Shown here: positions 21,046 through 32,494 of the stretch, piece after piece
How the letters are laid out: each line of letters opens with the position of its first letter
How positions within the stretch are numbered: the stretch's first letter is position 1
Assembly (NCBI GenBank): GCA_022419385.1
Contig: JAJUBI010000003.1
Span: forward strand, 4,836,001 to 4,900,000
Length of the DNA: 64,000 bases
Source of the DNA: Paraconiothyrium sp. Pb-2020
Lineage: Eukaryota; Ascomycota; Dothideomycetes; Pleosporales; Didymosphaeriaceae
Direction of reading: 5' to 3'
The notes under the pieces: model-generated
Databases searched by the model: none
What the model was told of the DNA's origin: nothing
What the model saw: only the letters and a program-made list of their open reading frames with translations
Made by a program: the position numbers and the translations under genes

Positions 21046-22515
21046 ATGGCCTCGATCGCTGCGGCATGTAGGTTGTCGGCGCGTGCTGCGTCCCAGCAGC
21101 TGAGGAGCCATGGCGCCCGCAGAGGTAAGCTCGTCGATCGGGGATTTAGAAACAGACTGACAATGAGCCCATAGCATTCCATTCCGGACAGGCGTCGCTC
21201 GCAGCGCAGAACTTCAACATGCCCGCTCTCTCCCCGACCATGACCGAGGGCAATATCGCGACGTGGAAGGTGAAGGAAGGTATGACCGCCGACCGGACCG
21301 CAACTCAATGCGAATATGTAATGGCAAAGGACAACGGCTGACGTGCTTTAGGCGATTCCTTCGTCGCCGGAGATGTGCTCCTTGAGATCGAGACGGACAA
21401 GGCGCAGATGGATGTGGAGGCTCAGGATGACGGTATGCTGGCAAAGATTTTGGTATGTTGCGCTTCACAAGGTTGAATGCTACATCGTAGCTAACATGGA
21501 GTAGATTGGCGATGGTTCAAAGGCGATTCAAGTCGGCACGCGGACAGCAGTCACTGCAGAACCAGGCGACGACCTCAGCGCTATCGAAATACCCGCAGAG
21601 GACAGCAAGCCCTCCAAGCCTGAGACTTCGAAGGAAGCTTCCAAGTCGGAATCCGCGCCTGCGCCCAAGAAGGAGACTACTGCTCCATCGACCAAGCCTA
21701 CTTCTTCCAGTGCTTCCAAGAGCCCGACTGGAAAAGCCCAGAAGCAAACATATCCATTGTACCCTTCGGTACAACACCTGTTGAAGGAGAATGGATTGCC
21801 TAAGGAGGAGGCTGACAAGATTCCCGCGACGGGTCCTAATGGAAGGCTACTAAAAGGCGACGTTCTTGCCTACCTTGGGAAAATCAACGAGTCCGCTGGG
21901 TCAGAGGTTGCGGCACGCTTGAAGGCACTCTCACACCTGGATCTTTCAAACATTAAGCCCATGGCACAGAAACCCAAGCCGGCTCCCGAGAAAGCGGCAG
22001 CGATACCCGAAGAAATTATCGAAGAGTTGGATGTTGAGGTCGCGCTGCCCATCTCGCTCAAGGCCGTCACCGAGGTTCAACAGCGTGTGCAGAAGTCTAT
22101 CGGCGTATTCCTGCCCCTCTCAACCTTCATCGCCCGCGCCGCAGAGCTCGCGAACGAGGACCTTCCTCGGTCCCAAGTAGCCAAGCCCACTGCTGACGAG
22201 CTCTTCAACGCGGTGCTTGGTCTCGACAAAGTAGGTGCAAAGTACTCTCGCGGCGATTTCGTACCTCAGGTCACGGCACTACCTCCCACCACTTTGGGCC
22301 CTAGGATACCATCTAGGAAGCCAGATGTCCTGGACTTCCTTGCCGGAAAGAAGGCAGGCGCACCGAAGGCGACTGTCGGAGGAACGGCACAGGTGGTCGG
22401 CCCGTTGAATGTGTTCAGCGTAAGTGTTCCGAAGGGCGACGAGCGAAGAGGACGCGTCTTCCTGGAGCGCGTCAAGAGCGTTCTGGAAGCCGAGCCTGGA
22501 CGATTGGTTGTCTAA
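21046..22515 (+). CDS. PDX1: Pyruvate dehydrogenase complex protein X (E3-binding protein)
   Basis: Four exons, 21046-21124, 21175-21279, 21352-21452 and 21505-22515, give 431 residues. A mitochondrial presequence (MASIAAACRLSARAASQQLR) precedes a lipoyl domain with FNMPALSPTMTEGNIATWK and the lipoylation loop LLEIETDKAQMDVEAQDDG; the modified lysine is in ETDKAQ. An Ala/Pro/Ser/Lys-rich linker follows, then a peripheral-subunit-binding domain (YPSVQHLLKENGLPKEEADK, ATGPNGRLLKGDVLAYLG) that recruits dihydrolipoamide dehydrogenase. The C-terminal region keeps an acyltransferase-like skeleton but lacks the catalytic HxxxDG motif, which separates protein X from the true E2. It tethers E3 to the E2 core in the mitochondrial matrix. 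Introns are 50, 72 and 52 nt, and all junction codons restore conserved lipoyl-domain residues (for example KEGDSF). Confidence 0.95.
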
Positions 22516-23544
22516 ATACCAAGTCGATTGTTCTGTAATCTGGATGTACAATGATACTATATTGGCACGTTATAGATGGCGCATGAATCATTTGTGTCCT
22601 TAGCTCCGCACAAGTTCACAACCGCTGCTATCTATTTTCTTGCTCTAATCGGGCTGTCCGACGCATGCAGCGCTTCCCCACTGCTCGGGCCTGCGGGTCG
22701 GGTCGTGTTTCGCAAGTCACGTTTCCTTGGCCGGCTTGGGACCAGAAGACCTCGATACGACACCAAAATTGTGGGGAGCTCCAGTGACAACACCAATGAC
22801 ACTGTACGTTGGCATAAACCTCAAATAAACCGGATGCGCGGCTACGAAAGAACCATGGATGGGCTGCACTGCCAACCGAGATCCACTTATTACATGGCAG
22901 ATGCAGCTCGACCCAGGAACCAGATACCTAGGTACCGACAGCATCGAGTGATGGCAAAGTACCGCAGAGCCGCATCGACTGAGCGGTACTCAATATGGCG
23001 CTCGCCCGGTCTTCGGCTGCCACGGGACAAGGGCTCTGCTCTGAGCTTTCTGCGGTCTCCCCACGCCAAAGCAGCTCGAGAGCCCTGCAGCTGATCACAC
23101 CATTTAATTGGATTGGCGGTGAGCGTGGGTTTCCATACTCATCCCAGGGATAACAAAACCTGGCTGGAAAGTCCTGTCCGTCAGCGGCACGCCTCGCGCT
23201 GTGTCTCGTATCAAGGGGCCGACAAACGCCCAAGTTTCAACATCTACTCCAGCCAGCTGTCGTGTTGTGCTCGTCGTTCGCGGCGCTCCCCCGTGCCTGT
23301 CCGCGCCTTCTCCACGATTTCCCCGAGTTGCGCTAATCGATAGCTGGCTATTAAATTTTGTCTGTGCATGAGCTTCGCGCCGAAACCCGCACAGCTCTAA
23401 GCTCCTCCTGTACGGCTCGCTGCTGGCCGAGTCACACGCCCATCAGTCTCTCACTTCCTCCACCCTTTGGGCTATCGTTGCGACTCGACGACTTTCGCTA
23501 TCTGCCATTGATACGTGCAGCCCTGTGCTAACGCCGACTCCGCC
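22516..23544. other. 1.0-kb intergenic region between PDX1 and AGC1
   Basis: A 172-codon open frame at 22576-23094 has no recognisable motif and a composition unlike neighbouring genes, so I do not call it. The final 250 bases become C/T rich and end CTAACGCCGACTCCGCC before the AGC1 start codon, consistent with promoter and leader. No repeat or RNA gene was seen. Confidence 0.4.
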
Positions 23545-25859
23545 ATGGCGACTGTAACGGAGCAGGTGGGCGAGGTGCTCCTGGGCACCTCCGATGCGCC
23601 GCAGCTGTCCTCCATCATGCGCTCGACCTTCTACCGACACGCCAAGAAGGATGAGAAGGATGAATACGTTTTGGATGAGAAGGACTTCATCGACGCGGTC
23701 GCGCCCGAAAGCGAGGATTATGTAAATATACCCTCTGCAACGTGTCGAGTGCATTGGAGCTGACCACGCATGTTTCCCAGCACAAAATCAAGCGCTACCA
23801 GTATGGCATCCTCTTCTACGTCGCAGATCGCGAACAGAAGGGTAAGGTGACCCTCCAGGACTGGGCCGTCTTCCAGAATCTACTCGCCAAACCAGATGCG
23901 GAGTACGAAGTCATCTTCCGCTTCTTCGACCGCGACCGCTCTGGATACATCGACTTTGAGGAATTCTACGGGACATGGCAGGCACACAAAGGCGAGGACA
24001 GCCTGCCGTTCAACTGGAGTGGAGACTGGGCGACGCTTTACATCGGCGCGAAGAACAAGCGGCATATCATGACCTATCCTCAATTCGCGCAAATGCTTCG
24101 CGGACTGCAGGGAGAACGTGTCCGACAGGCGTTCGTGCATTTCGACAAGAACAAGGATGGATTCATCGAGCCTGAAGAGTTCCAGCGCATCATCCGCGAG
24201 ACAGCTGCCCACAAGCTGTCTGACTACCTTCTCGACAACCTTCCCACCCTTTGCAATATCGCGACTGGCAGCAAAATTTCCTATGCCAACGTGCGCGCAT
24301 TCCAGAACATCATCCAGCAGATGGACATGGTCGAGCTGATTATCCGGAACGCAACGATCAAGAGCGCCGATGGCAAGATTACTCGCACAGATTTCCTCAA
24401 CGAAGCCTCCAGAATCAGTCGGTTCAACCTGTACACCCCAATGGAGGCAGACATCCTTTTCCATTTTGCGGGCTTGGACGAGCCGTCAGGGCGGCTAGGC
24501 CTGCGTGATTTCGCCCGCGTCCTGGACCCTTCGTGGCACACCGCATATACCCTCGGAACCGACGCGATTGCGGATGCCGGCCAGAAAGCCTTCGCGGGCA
24601 CGAAGAGTCTCCTACACGATGTTTTGGAATCGGTGCATCATTTCGCGCTCGGTTCGCTTGCAGGAGCGTTCGGTGCCTTCATGGTGTACCCGATCGATCT
24701 CGTCAAGACTCGCATGCAGAACCAGAGAAGCTCGGGCGTCGGTCAGGTTCTTTACAAGAACTCGATCGACTGTGCGAAGAAGGTCATCAGGAACGAAGGT
24801 TTCAAGGGCCTGTATTCGGGTGTTTTGCCTCAACTCGTGGGTGTGGCGCCGGAGAAGGCCATCAAGCTGACGGTGAACGACTTGGTGCGCGGAAAATTCA
24901 CAGACAAGGGCACAGGCAACATCTGGTGGGGTTGGGAGCTTATAGCAGGTGGTTCAGCAGGTGCCTGCCAAGTGGTACTATACCCTGCCTTAGCGATGTC
25001 GAGTCGACGGGAAGCGTGCTAACTGGACGGCTGCAGGTCTTCACGAACCCTCTGGAGATTGTCAAGATTAGATTGCAAGTGCAGGGAGAGCTGGCAAAGT
25101 CCGCAGACGTGCCGAGGCGATCAGCCATGTGGATTGTGCGCAACTTGGGTCTCGTCGGCTTGTACATGGGTGCTAGCGCGTGTCTGCTGCGCGATGGTGA
25201 GTTTGTTGGAGTGGAAAGGACTATGACCATGGGTGCTGACAACTATTAGTTCCGTTCTCGGCGATCTATTTCCCCGCATATAGCCATCTGAAGAGGGACT
25301 TCTTCGGCGAGAGCCCTCAAAAGTCGCTCGGCGTGTTGCAGATGCTGACGGCTGGTGCGATTGCCGGTATGCCTGCAGCGTACCTCACAACACCGTGCGA
25401 CGTGATCAAGACCAGATTGCAGGTCGAAGCGCGAAAGGGCGAGGCTACGTACACAGGCCTTCGGCACGCGGCTGCGACGATCTACCAACAGGAGGGCTTC
25501 AAGGCCTTCTTCAAGGGTGGACCGGCCCGTATTATGCGATCATCTCCCCAGTTCGGCTTCACCCTTGCTGGCTACGAGTTGCTGCAGCGGTACGTAAGGA
25601 GCTAGCTTATGTGATCAATCGCTGACATGTTCGCAGAACGTTCCCCATGCCAGGTTCGCACGCAAGCGAAGGCCCCAGCGGCCACGTCGAGCCCGGCGTG
25701 GGGCTTGCAGAAGCCAAGGCACCGTTGGCGTACCTGCGCGGTCGCAACGCGCTCAAGGTGATCCTCGACCTGGACGAGAACTTTGGACGGCCTCGGCTGC
25801 CCAAGGGCACCAAGTTCACGGGGATACCTGGATTCGGCGGGAAGACGCAAGCGTCCTGA
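23545..25859 (+). CDS. AGC1: Mitochondrial aspartate/glutamate carrier with EF-hands
   Basis: Five exons, 23545-23721, 23781-24974, 25037-25196, 25250-25589 and 25637-25859, give 697 residues. The N-terminal half is a calcium-sensing EF-hand array facing the intermembrane space. Clear loops are DRDRSGYIDFEEF near residue 108 and DKNKDGFIEPEEF near 180; others are degenerate. The C-terminal half is a mitochondrial carrier domain with three repeats, each with a Px[DE]xxK signature: PIDLVKTRMQ near 362, NPLEIVKIRLQ near 461 and TPCDVIKTRLQ near 557. An amphipathic tail of about 70 residues ends the protein, as in human aralar/citrin. It exchanges matrix aspartate for cytosolic glutamate plus a proton across the inner membrane, feeding the malate-aspartate shuttle and nitrogen metabolism. 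Splicing (for example LLRD|VPFSAIYF) restores family-typical sequence at each junction. Confidence 0.96.
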
Positions 25860-27654
25860 TTCGGGCGGCGGCTGCCATGGAGGTGAGGGGTGCAGCGGAG
25901 GGGTAAAATGGCATTGGACGGATTTCTCGCATGAGGGTTGCATTGCGATATGCGTTAGCCAATTGTTATGTTTTGGGCGCCTGTCAGTCTGGGTCGTCAG
26001 CCGCAAGTGGGTGGGGGCTTGAGGGCGGGCTTGCCCGTGTTGGGGCGGCTTGGTGCGTTAGATGCATACACATAGAGGTCGGTGGTCAGCCTGCCGAGGG
26101 CTCCAGGGTGTACGATAGGGAAGTTGACGCGGGGCCATGTAACCAGAGGGTGAATAGGGAGACAGCGCGCATTGCATACGGACAGAGCCCCAGGAGCATA
26201 CAGAGCAGGCAGGTACAATGTAGACTGGTGAACGCGGCGGCTTAATATATCCGACCTATTCTTACTGGACATGCCGGGGGCTAGCCCCGTTCGGGCGGGC
26301 GTTGTGCGGGGTCGCAGGGTCGCAGGGTCGCAGGGTCGCAGCTTCCCGTTGCGTGCACGTGCTTGGAGACGCTGGAAGGAACGAACCATGGCGAGGAGCA
26401 ACACGGAGAACACTTGCGAAAAAAGACGGTCAAGCCAAAGGAGAACTGGAGAACGGGAGGCATTCGCAGGCTGGCCGCGGCACGGCAGATGGTCGGCGAC
26501 GGGGCGCGTGGGCCGCGGTCGGTGCTAGCGGGCGTTGGCCTGGAGCCCGCTAAAAGGGTCTTTGGGGGGGACTCCAGGCGGAGAGACTGCAGGCGCCCCC
26601 GCGGCTTGAGCCCTAGCGACACGCCTTGTCCTCGAATGAGGCTCCATCAGCCTCCACGAGTGTGTGCCAGAATCCAGTCAGCCTACAGACAGCTCCCGCT
26701 GCGCCTCTGACCCTGGGACGCTGATGGCTCCCGTTCCCTCTTGGACAGCTTCACCTCCTCCGCGAGCATCTGTCGCCGTCCTCCGCCTCCGCTGCCCACC
26801 CCACAGCCCTGCTGCTCGACACGAGGAAGCCCTCGCCCGGCGTCTGCGTCTGCGGCCCACGACCGCGCCCGCGCACTCACCGCGAGACCCCGCCGCCAGT
26901 GCCCTGCGCGAACGCCCGCCCTGAGCTCCAGCGAAACGAAACATCTGGTCTCCTCGTCGTGGAGCGCAGCGGGCACGCGCCCCTGAGATCGTCTCCCCAT
27001 GCGTTCGTCGAACCGGTGCCTTGGAATCCGACTTTCGCATTGACGTAGGCTCGCGATCGGCGCCCCGACTTTCTCCACCGCTTGAGGCTGAACGGCTTCG
27101 AGTTGCACCTCGGGTACGTCTCCACCGCGCAGAGCCGCATTCCCGCAATTCCTCCGTTTTCCTGCCCACAATTTTGTCATTTTGGTTTGCCCAAATCTCC
27201 TTCTGCTTTCGACCTGTGCGCTGTATTTAGAGCGTGAGATTGTTTACAGCTGCCTGTTTCGGTTCTCCGTCTCGCTGGAGGAGCAACACGCTTCAGTGCT
27301 ACTGGCCGCTGCCTTGCCCGCTGCAATTTCATGACGCCCAGAGTCCACCTCTGATCATGTGTCTCGAGCTTTTCATGGGCGCCGCACATTTCCAAAGTCC
27401 GTTTTACACTTCTCGTGGATCTATCGCACGACATGCTCGTCACTTGTGCCTGCGCTGACCATCCTCAGTCCTCACAGGCGCATGCTCTACCGACATCAGT
27501 CTCCAGCCCTAGGTCTTCAGCTTCCAGGTCGACTTCCACTTGTTCCCACCGCAGCGTGGGGGCCATTGCTGCTTCCATCGTTCAATTCCACCAGTCGCCT
27601 GCTTTCTCCGACCGAGGCTACGCTCCACGGTAGTAGCCTCCACGTCGGTAGCGA
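25860..27654. other. 1.8-kb GC-rich intergenic region and probable long leader
   Basis: The first 300 bases are probably the AGC1 3' untranslated region. From about 26240 to 27230 the sequence is very G+C rich and gives long overlapping frames on both strands with Arg/Ser/Pro composition, which I regard as chance. A perfect 8-bp tandem repeat (GGGTCGCA, four copies) lies at 26309-26340. From about 27230 the sequence turns pyrimidine rich (TTTGTCATTTTGG, TCCTTCTGCTTTCG) and likely forms the promoter and long 5' leader of the following zinc-finger gene. Confidence 0.45.
26309..26340. repeat. Perfect 8-bp tandem repeat, four copies
   Basis: The unit GGGTCGCA is repeated four times without mismatch. 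It lies in non-coding G+C-rich sequence between AGC1 and the zinc-finger gene. Such minisatellites often vary in copy number between strains; here no function can be inferred. Confidence 0.9.
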
Positions 27655-29546
27655 ATGTCAGCCAACTACGATTCCGACGACGCACACCCCAAATCGCCAG
27701 GCCTTGAACCATTCCGTCCGCGCGCCACTCCCTCTCTTTCTCCGCCCCCCATAGTGACCCACCACGTGCCCCTCTGTACGACTACTCAGAACGTCAGTCC
27801 ATCCTCCTCGAGACGTCGCAAGAAGTCTAATCGGAGAAAGACCAGGCCCAGCCAGGGCGACTTCGTCCTTATCAGGGTCATGGATCCGAACCAACCTGAT
27901 ATAGCGCGGCAGGTGGGTGAGCGGGCGCTCAACTCCGATTCGGGCTCGGAGATCGAAGACGAAGAGATGGAGAACAGGAGTCCGACCGAGGTAGCGAGTG
28001 CCGATCGTACGAATTACCCGAGAGCGGATGGAGCGTCTTTGGACTTGTCAAAAGTGGCGCAGAGAGCCCTTAGCGTGGATGCGACGACACAGCACACGTT
28101 TGCAAAACCGCCTGCGCCGCCGTTGCATCGAGATTCCGTTGTCGAGCCGGACGGTCACGATGCAAGTGCACTGCGCAAAGCCAGCTTTGCATCCCAGGCG
28201 ACGGATACATCGGCGAATGGCTCACTGCTTTCAATAAGCGATGCTCTCGCGAGGAATCGGACGTTCAGTGTTTCCACCGCCTCTGCATCGTCGAGAGAAG
28301 AGCGCAATGGCTCAATTGCAAATGGCCATGCAGACTCTGCCTCATCAGGGAAGACTCCTGATCTCCACGATCTGGCCATACCATCCCGAAGCGGCTCACC
28401 CAGCCAAAAGCTCCCAGCACTCCAAACACCACAGTCACCACCTCAAAATGGCGCAGCAACCTCACCTAATACCCAGAAACAGCAACTCCCAGGTTTCCGA
28501 CACCTCAGCGATCTCGCAGAAACAGCGATCCAGGAGCAAGAAACAAGAAACAATAGCATCGCACACCGCCAATCCATATCCTCGACCGGCCAGTCCCCTA
28601 CATCGGTCGGCCGCCAGCTCTCCGTCACATCCCTCTCCCCAAACAGCACATACGGCCCGCACAGTGCGGCCTCCCCCAACGGCGACCCCCAATCCCAGTT
28701 TCAGACTCGAGACCCTTTCCTGCGGTCGGGACATGGGCATCTCACGCTCTTCGCCAACACGCGGCGACCCTCGCAAGCGTCAGACTCAGGCCCCTACTCC
28801 GCGACGACACTGCACTCCGCAACGACCGAGAACAGCTACCAAAGCTCCGAGGGCGTGAGTCCCGGCGCGCAGGTCACGCCCATTGAGATGCGCGGCGGCC
28901 CCGGCGGCCGCCTTTCCATCGACGGCGCGCTCGCAAGCAGGACACTCCCCCCTCCACCGGGCGTAGGCGCAAGCATCGGGCTAGTCCCCAGCCATGGAAG
29001 CGGCGGCTTCAGATGCGATCACCCCGGGTGCACCGCCTTGCCCTTTCAAACGCAGTATCTGCTCAAGTACGGCTTTTCCTTCTTCCTCTCCCCTCTTCCC
29101 TCCGCTCCATGCTAATGCAGCACATAGCTCCCACGCAAACGTCCACTCCCAATCACGCCCACACTACTGCCCCGTCGCCGGCTGCCCCCGCGCCGAGGGC
29201 GGAAAGGGCTTCAAGCGCAAAAACGAAATGATCCGCCACGGCCTCGTGCACGCGAGTCCAGGCTACGTATGTCCGTTTTGCCCCGATCGGGAACATAAGT
29301 ATCCGCGGCCGGATAACTTGCAGAGGTATGTCAACCACGTTGCACACGGGCGGCTGGGCATCTCCGGGTGGGATGCGTGTTGTCAGGGAAAAGGAATGTG
29401 TAAAGGGCATGCTAACGTGTGACAGGCATGTTAGGGTTCACCACGTTGACAAGGATAAAGATGATCCGCAGCTGAGGGAGGTGTTGGCGCAGAGGCCGGA
29501 GGGGGGGAGTAGGGGGCGGAGGAGGAGGGTTAGTGATGTTGGATAA
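27655..29546 (+). CDS. C2H2 zinc-finger transcription factor
   Basis: Exons 27655-29066, 29128-29325 and 29426-29546 encode 576 residues. About 440 N-terminal residues are Ser/Pro/Gln rich and probably disordered, with an early basic patch (SSRRRKKSNRRKTR). Three C-terminal zinc-finger motifs follow: finger 1 near 453-477 (CDHPGCTALPFQTQYLL then NSHANVH across intron 1), finger 2 near 486-513 (CPVAGCPRAEGGKGFKRK, NEMIRHGLVH) and finger 3 near 520-545 (CPFCPDREHKYPRPDNLQ then RHVRVHH across intron 2). Fingers 1 and 3 each depend on splicing to complete their histidines, which strongly supports both introns. The conserved tail DKDKDDPQLREVLAQRPEG is typical of an uncharacterised Pezizomycotina regulator family. 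An alternative start at 27880 (MDPNQPDIA) is possible and would remove 75 poorly conserved residues including the basic patch. It would act in the nucleus; targets are unknown. Confidence 0.9.
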
Positions 29547-30826
29547 GACCCGAATGCTTTAAGCGTGTACTAGTTTGTTTACATGTGAGGCTTTTTTATT
29601 GTTTGCGTTGTTGCGAGCGTGGCTTCTCGGCGTTTTGGCGGGATGGGTCCCTCTGATGGACTGGCATTGACATTTGCTCGAGGCTTATATATTCTTATTC
29701 TTAGCTGTGTGCGGAGAGCGGTGCGGGGGTAGGCGGCTGGCGAGCTACCAGAGGGATAAGCTGAATCTCTGAATGGAATTGGAGATTTGTCTCGCTACTA
29801 GGCGTCTGTCGTGTCGTGTCGTGTCATATACCACTGCTGTTATTTAGTCGAGGCGGTTATACGCCCCGCTAGGCCCAGCCTATCAACGGAGTGTGCGTGT
29901 AGCGCAATGAGAAAGTTAGTATAGTGTTCTGCTTATTGTGAAGCTGGAGATTAGTCTATGTAAGGCTGTTATATTTGGGTGGAAAGGTGGGGTGTTTTGG
30001 AGGAGGTAGGATGTAACAACCCCCCCTTTTACAGCTAGTATAAGCTAGAGTGAAAGCTAGGTATCCCCACCCACGTACCTTAAGCGTGTCATGCGCTACC
30101 ACCGTTCCAAATCCTAGTGCAGAGAATAACCTAGCTGCATACCTTCCCGTTGCAGCAGCGTGGAGAAAGCGCAGGTAAGTCGGAGGAATCTTATATCACT
30201 GAACTAAGACTAGCTCCTACGTCCAGTCTAGATGAAAATCATATTGGCGCGTGATAGGTTCTCAGGGCTCAGCATGCGCGATTCACATTTTCGCGTGCGG
30301 GAGGTGGTTTTTTCTCAAACGTTTCTGCGTCGTCACGTGAAGGGGTGGGAAGTATCGCCCTGCTTACACGCCTTCGGTGCCCTCTGGGGTTTCTGCTAGC
30401 TTCTGCGTACTGGGCGTTGCTTGGTCTGTGTTGTACGGGGAGTAGCGTTGGGGAAATGGTCGTGAGGCGTAGTGCAGTTTTAACGTCTACTGGATTGGAA
30501 ATATGGATTATAGTCTGGGTTATAGCGGGGTTGTATGATGATGGTTGGGGAGCTAGATAATGCCTAACGCGGAAGGTACCAAGGGTGGAGCAGAACGCTT
30601 GCGAGGTATGTTGCGTTCTGACGGTAGCAGCGCAGCGCTTGCAGACAGAAGTCCAACAAGGGTACACGATGAGGCGACGGAGTACATTTTCGTACCGTGG
30701 ACTATCGCATGCATCTCCCCACAGCGAGATTACAATCCCCCTTCTCACTCCCTAGCGTGTCATTTTATAAACGAGGTAGTATTGCTAATCCATCTCCAGT
30801 CCCCCTAACTACCCTCCACCCACCGT
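29547..30826. other. 1.3-kb intergenic region, possible transposon scar
   Basis: No supportable gene lies here. A GTGTC-type microsatellite occurs near 29806-29825. At 30012 the sequence TGTAACAACCCCCCC resembles the left end of fungal long terminal repeats, and the next 60 bases carry repeated GCTAG motifs (30033-30060), but I found no matching right end or target-site duplication. A 159-codon frame at 30269-30748 on the minus strand has no family signal. Confidence 0.35.
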
Positions 30827-31148
30827 CTACTTCGCCTCCTTCGAGCCCCCCAGCAACGGCCCCTTCCCCTGATTGCCCGTCGTCGGAAGAGCAAGCCCGC
30901 CGCCGCTGGCGTTTAGACCTGGGATGCCGTCGCCTTGCTCTACTTCGGGCATGGGGGCTGTTTTGTCGGCGCGCGCGAGGGGGTCGGACTCGGACTAGCA
31001 TGTGAGTTAGTCGGGAAGATTGGGTGAGATGGAAGGGAAGATTGGGGATTGAGGGACGTACGGGGTTGGGGCCTGCGCCGTGGATGATGGGGTGGTGGGC
31101 CTCGGGGAAGGGGCCGTTGTCGGAGGAGCCGTCGCCGTTGCGGGGCAT
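30827..31148 (-). CDS. Conserved small acidic fungal protein, 84 residues
   Basis: Exons 31148-31062 and 30994-30827, joined across a 67-nt intron (donor GTACGT, acceptor TAG), encode 84 residues. The opening MPRNGDGSSDNGPFPEAHHP followed by IIHGAGPNP and then SESDPLARADK is a pattern I associate with a small uncharacterised protein family of filamentous ascomycetes. The protein is Gly/Pro/Ser/Asp rich, with no signal peptide or membrane segment, and ends in a GxxLPTTGNQGKGPLLGGSK-like segment. It is probably intrinsically disordered and soluble. No function is known to me. The gene is easy to miss because neither exon exceeds 60 codons. It stands alone, with about 1.3 kb of non-coding DNA on each side. 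Confidence 0.8.
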
Positions 31149-32494
31149 GGCTGATGTGGTGTGGTGGTGGATGGGAGGTGGTGGATGGCGGTGGTAAAGC
31201 GCAGTCAAAGGTGTGATTATACTTGAACGTTATCGAAGTTGTAGTCGAGGAAAAGGGTACCCGGAGGCTATAGAGGATGGCAGCATACTGACGTAAAGCC
31301 CGCGTACAGACACGTGACAGATTAACGAAGTATGATTTCATACTGGACCCTGAAGTGGTTCACGCTAGCCGGCCACGCAAGGGAACCGGCCACTTCTCAC
31401 CTGCGGTTCCCCTCCGCAGCGCAGTAACGCCATGCTATAGTGAGAAATAATAACTTACTATACACCAACCTATCCTTCGGACTCGTCGCTATCACCCAAG
31501 ATTGCCATTTCTACCTTACAGGTGCGAGCGTTGTGTCTTTTTTTTGACATAATTGCTGTAGTACCTCTGAGCGCGCACCGGCTCCTTGCTATTACTATGA
31601 CTGCCACCGTCCCTTGCGGCGATCAAGTCGCCTACCTATCTAACTTTGTTCAGCATCCCTTCTGTTCGTAAATACCGTCGTCTACGACTTTTGGACTTAT
31701 CGTCGCATTGATAGCGCGGAGTAGGTGACGTATTACTTCCTGCAGTGACATGATTGAGGAATGCGACGTGGAGCCTCCACCGTGAGTGAGGTCCTTTGAG
31801 GAGGAGACCATAATCCAATCTTTCAAAGCAGGGGAACGTAACTAGTTGAAATAAATCGCGAGAGAGTCCTACGTTGGTAGTTTTTGAATGCGAATGGTGT
31901 ACATTAGGCCGCTTTGTATGGTCTATAGTGGAGGAAAGGGTAGCAAAGATGTATAGAAGCTCGGCCGCTTACTCCACTATATCTCCGTTTAGACGAGCTA
32001 ATTCGCTGTGGAATTAATTGGCTAGGGAGGTGCGATGTATGACGAAGAAGTAATATAAGAAGAAGAGAGACTAGCTTGATGTTTCAAACCGTTGGGAGTA
32101 CTATGGAGGTCGTACGGCTACTACACGCAACCTGCGGATGGTTGGACTTACCCGTAGGAGGCAAGCAGGGGAAATAGAATTGGAGACTAAAATATGATAA
32201 TCTAGCAGAAAGATAGCAACAACGTCCATTGAACCAAGAAGCCCAGGTGGGGAGATTCTCGTCATGGCCTCATCTCATGTTCAATTATGATGCAAGATTC
32301 AGCATAGCGAAGTAGGATGACATTGTGTCACAGTCATTTCGAAGTCCCACTTCACTACTGTTCGGCTGCTCGCAGATTGCAAACGTCCACTGTTAGGTAG
32401 TGCCATCGTGCGGGGTTACCATAGCCCGGTAATGGCAGCTTTGTTGACTAAAACAATTCTATTGAACATCTATCCTAGCAGTGATGCATGGCTA
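31149..32494. other. 1.3-kb intergenic region, possible retroelement relic
   Basis: The first 200 bases probably contain the promoter of the 84-residue gene. Beyond about 31350 the composition shifts to more A+T, and the text looks like degraded repeat DNA: a short inverted pair (GGAACCG and CGGTTCC near 31380-31410), GACTAGC motifs, and a TATA-like run AATATAAGAAGAAGAG near 32052. No reverse transcriptase or integrase reading was found. I see no gene. Confidence 0.35.

Noticed and set aside
22576..23094. 172-codon plus-strand frame between PDX1 and AGC1
   Set aside because: No recognisable domain, biased Arg/Ser content and no leader-like sequence; probably chance.
26678..27180. Overlapping 160-codon frames in GC-rich DNA
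   Set aside because: Long frames appear on both strands in several phases, as expected from high G+C with few stop codons; Arg/Ala/Gly-rich text has no conserved pattern.
30269..30748. 159-codon minus-strand frame
   Set aside because: No motif, no hydrophobic or domain pattern, and it starts in a region lacking leader features.
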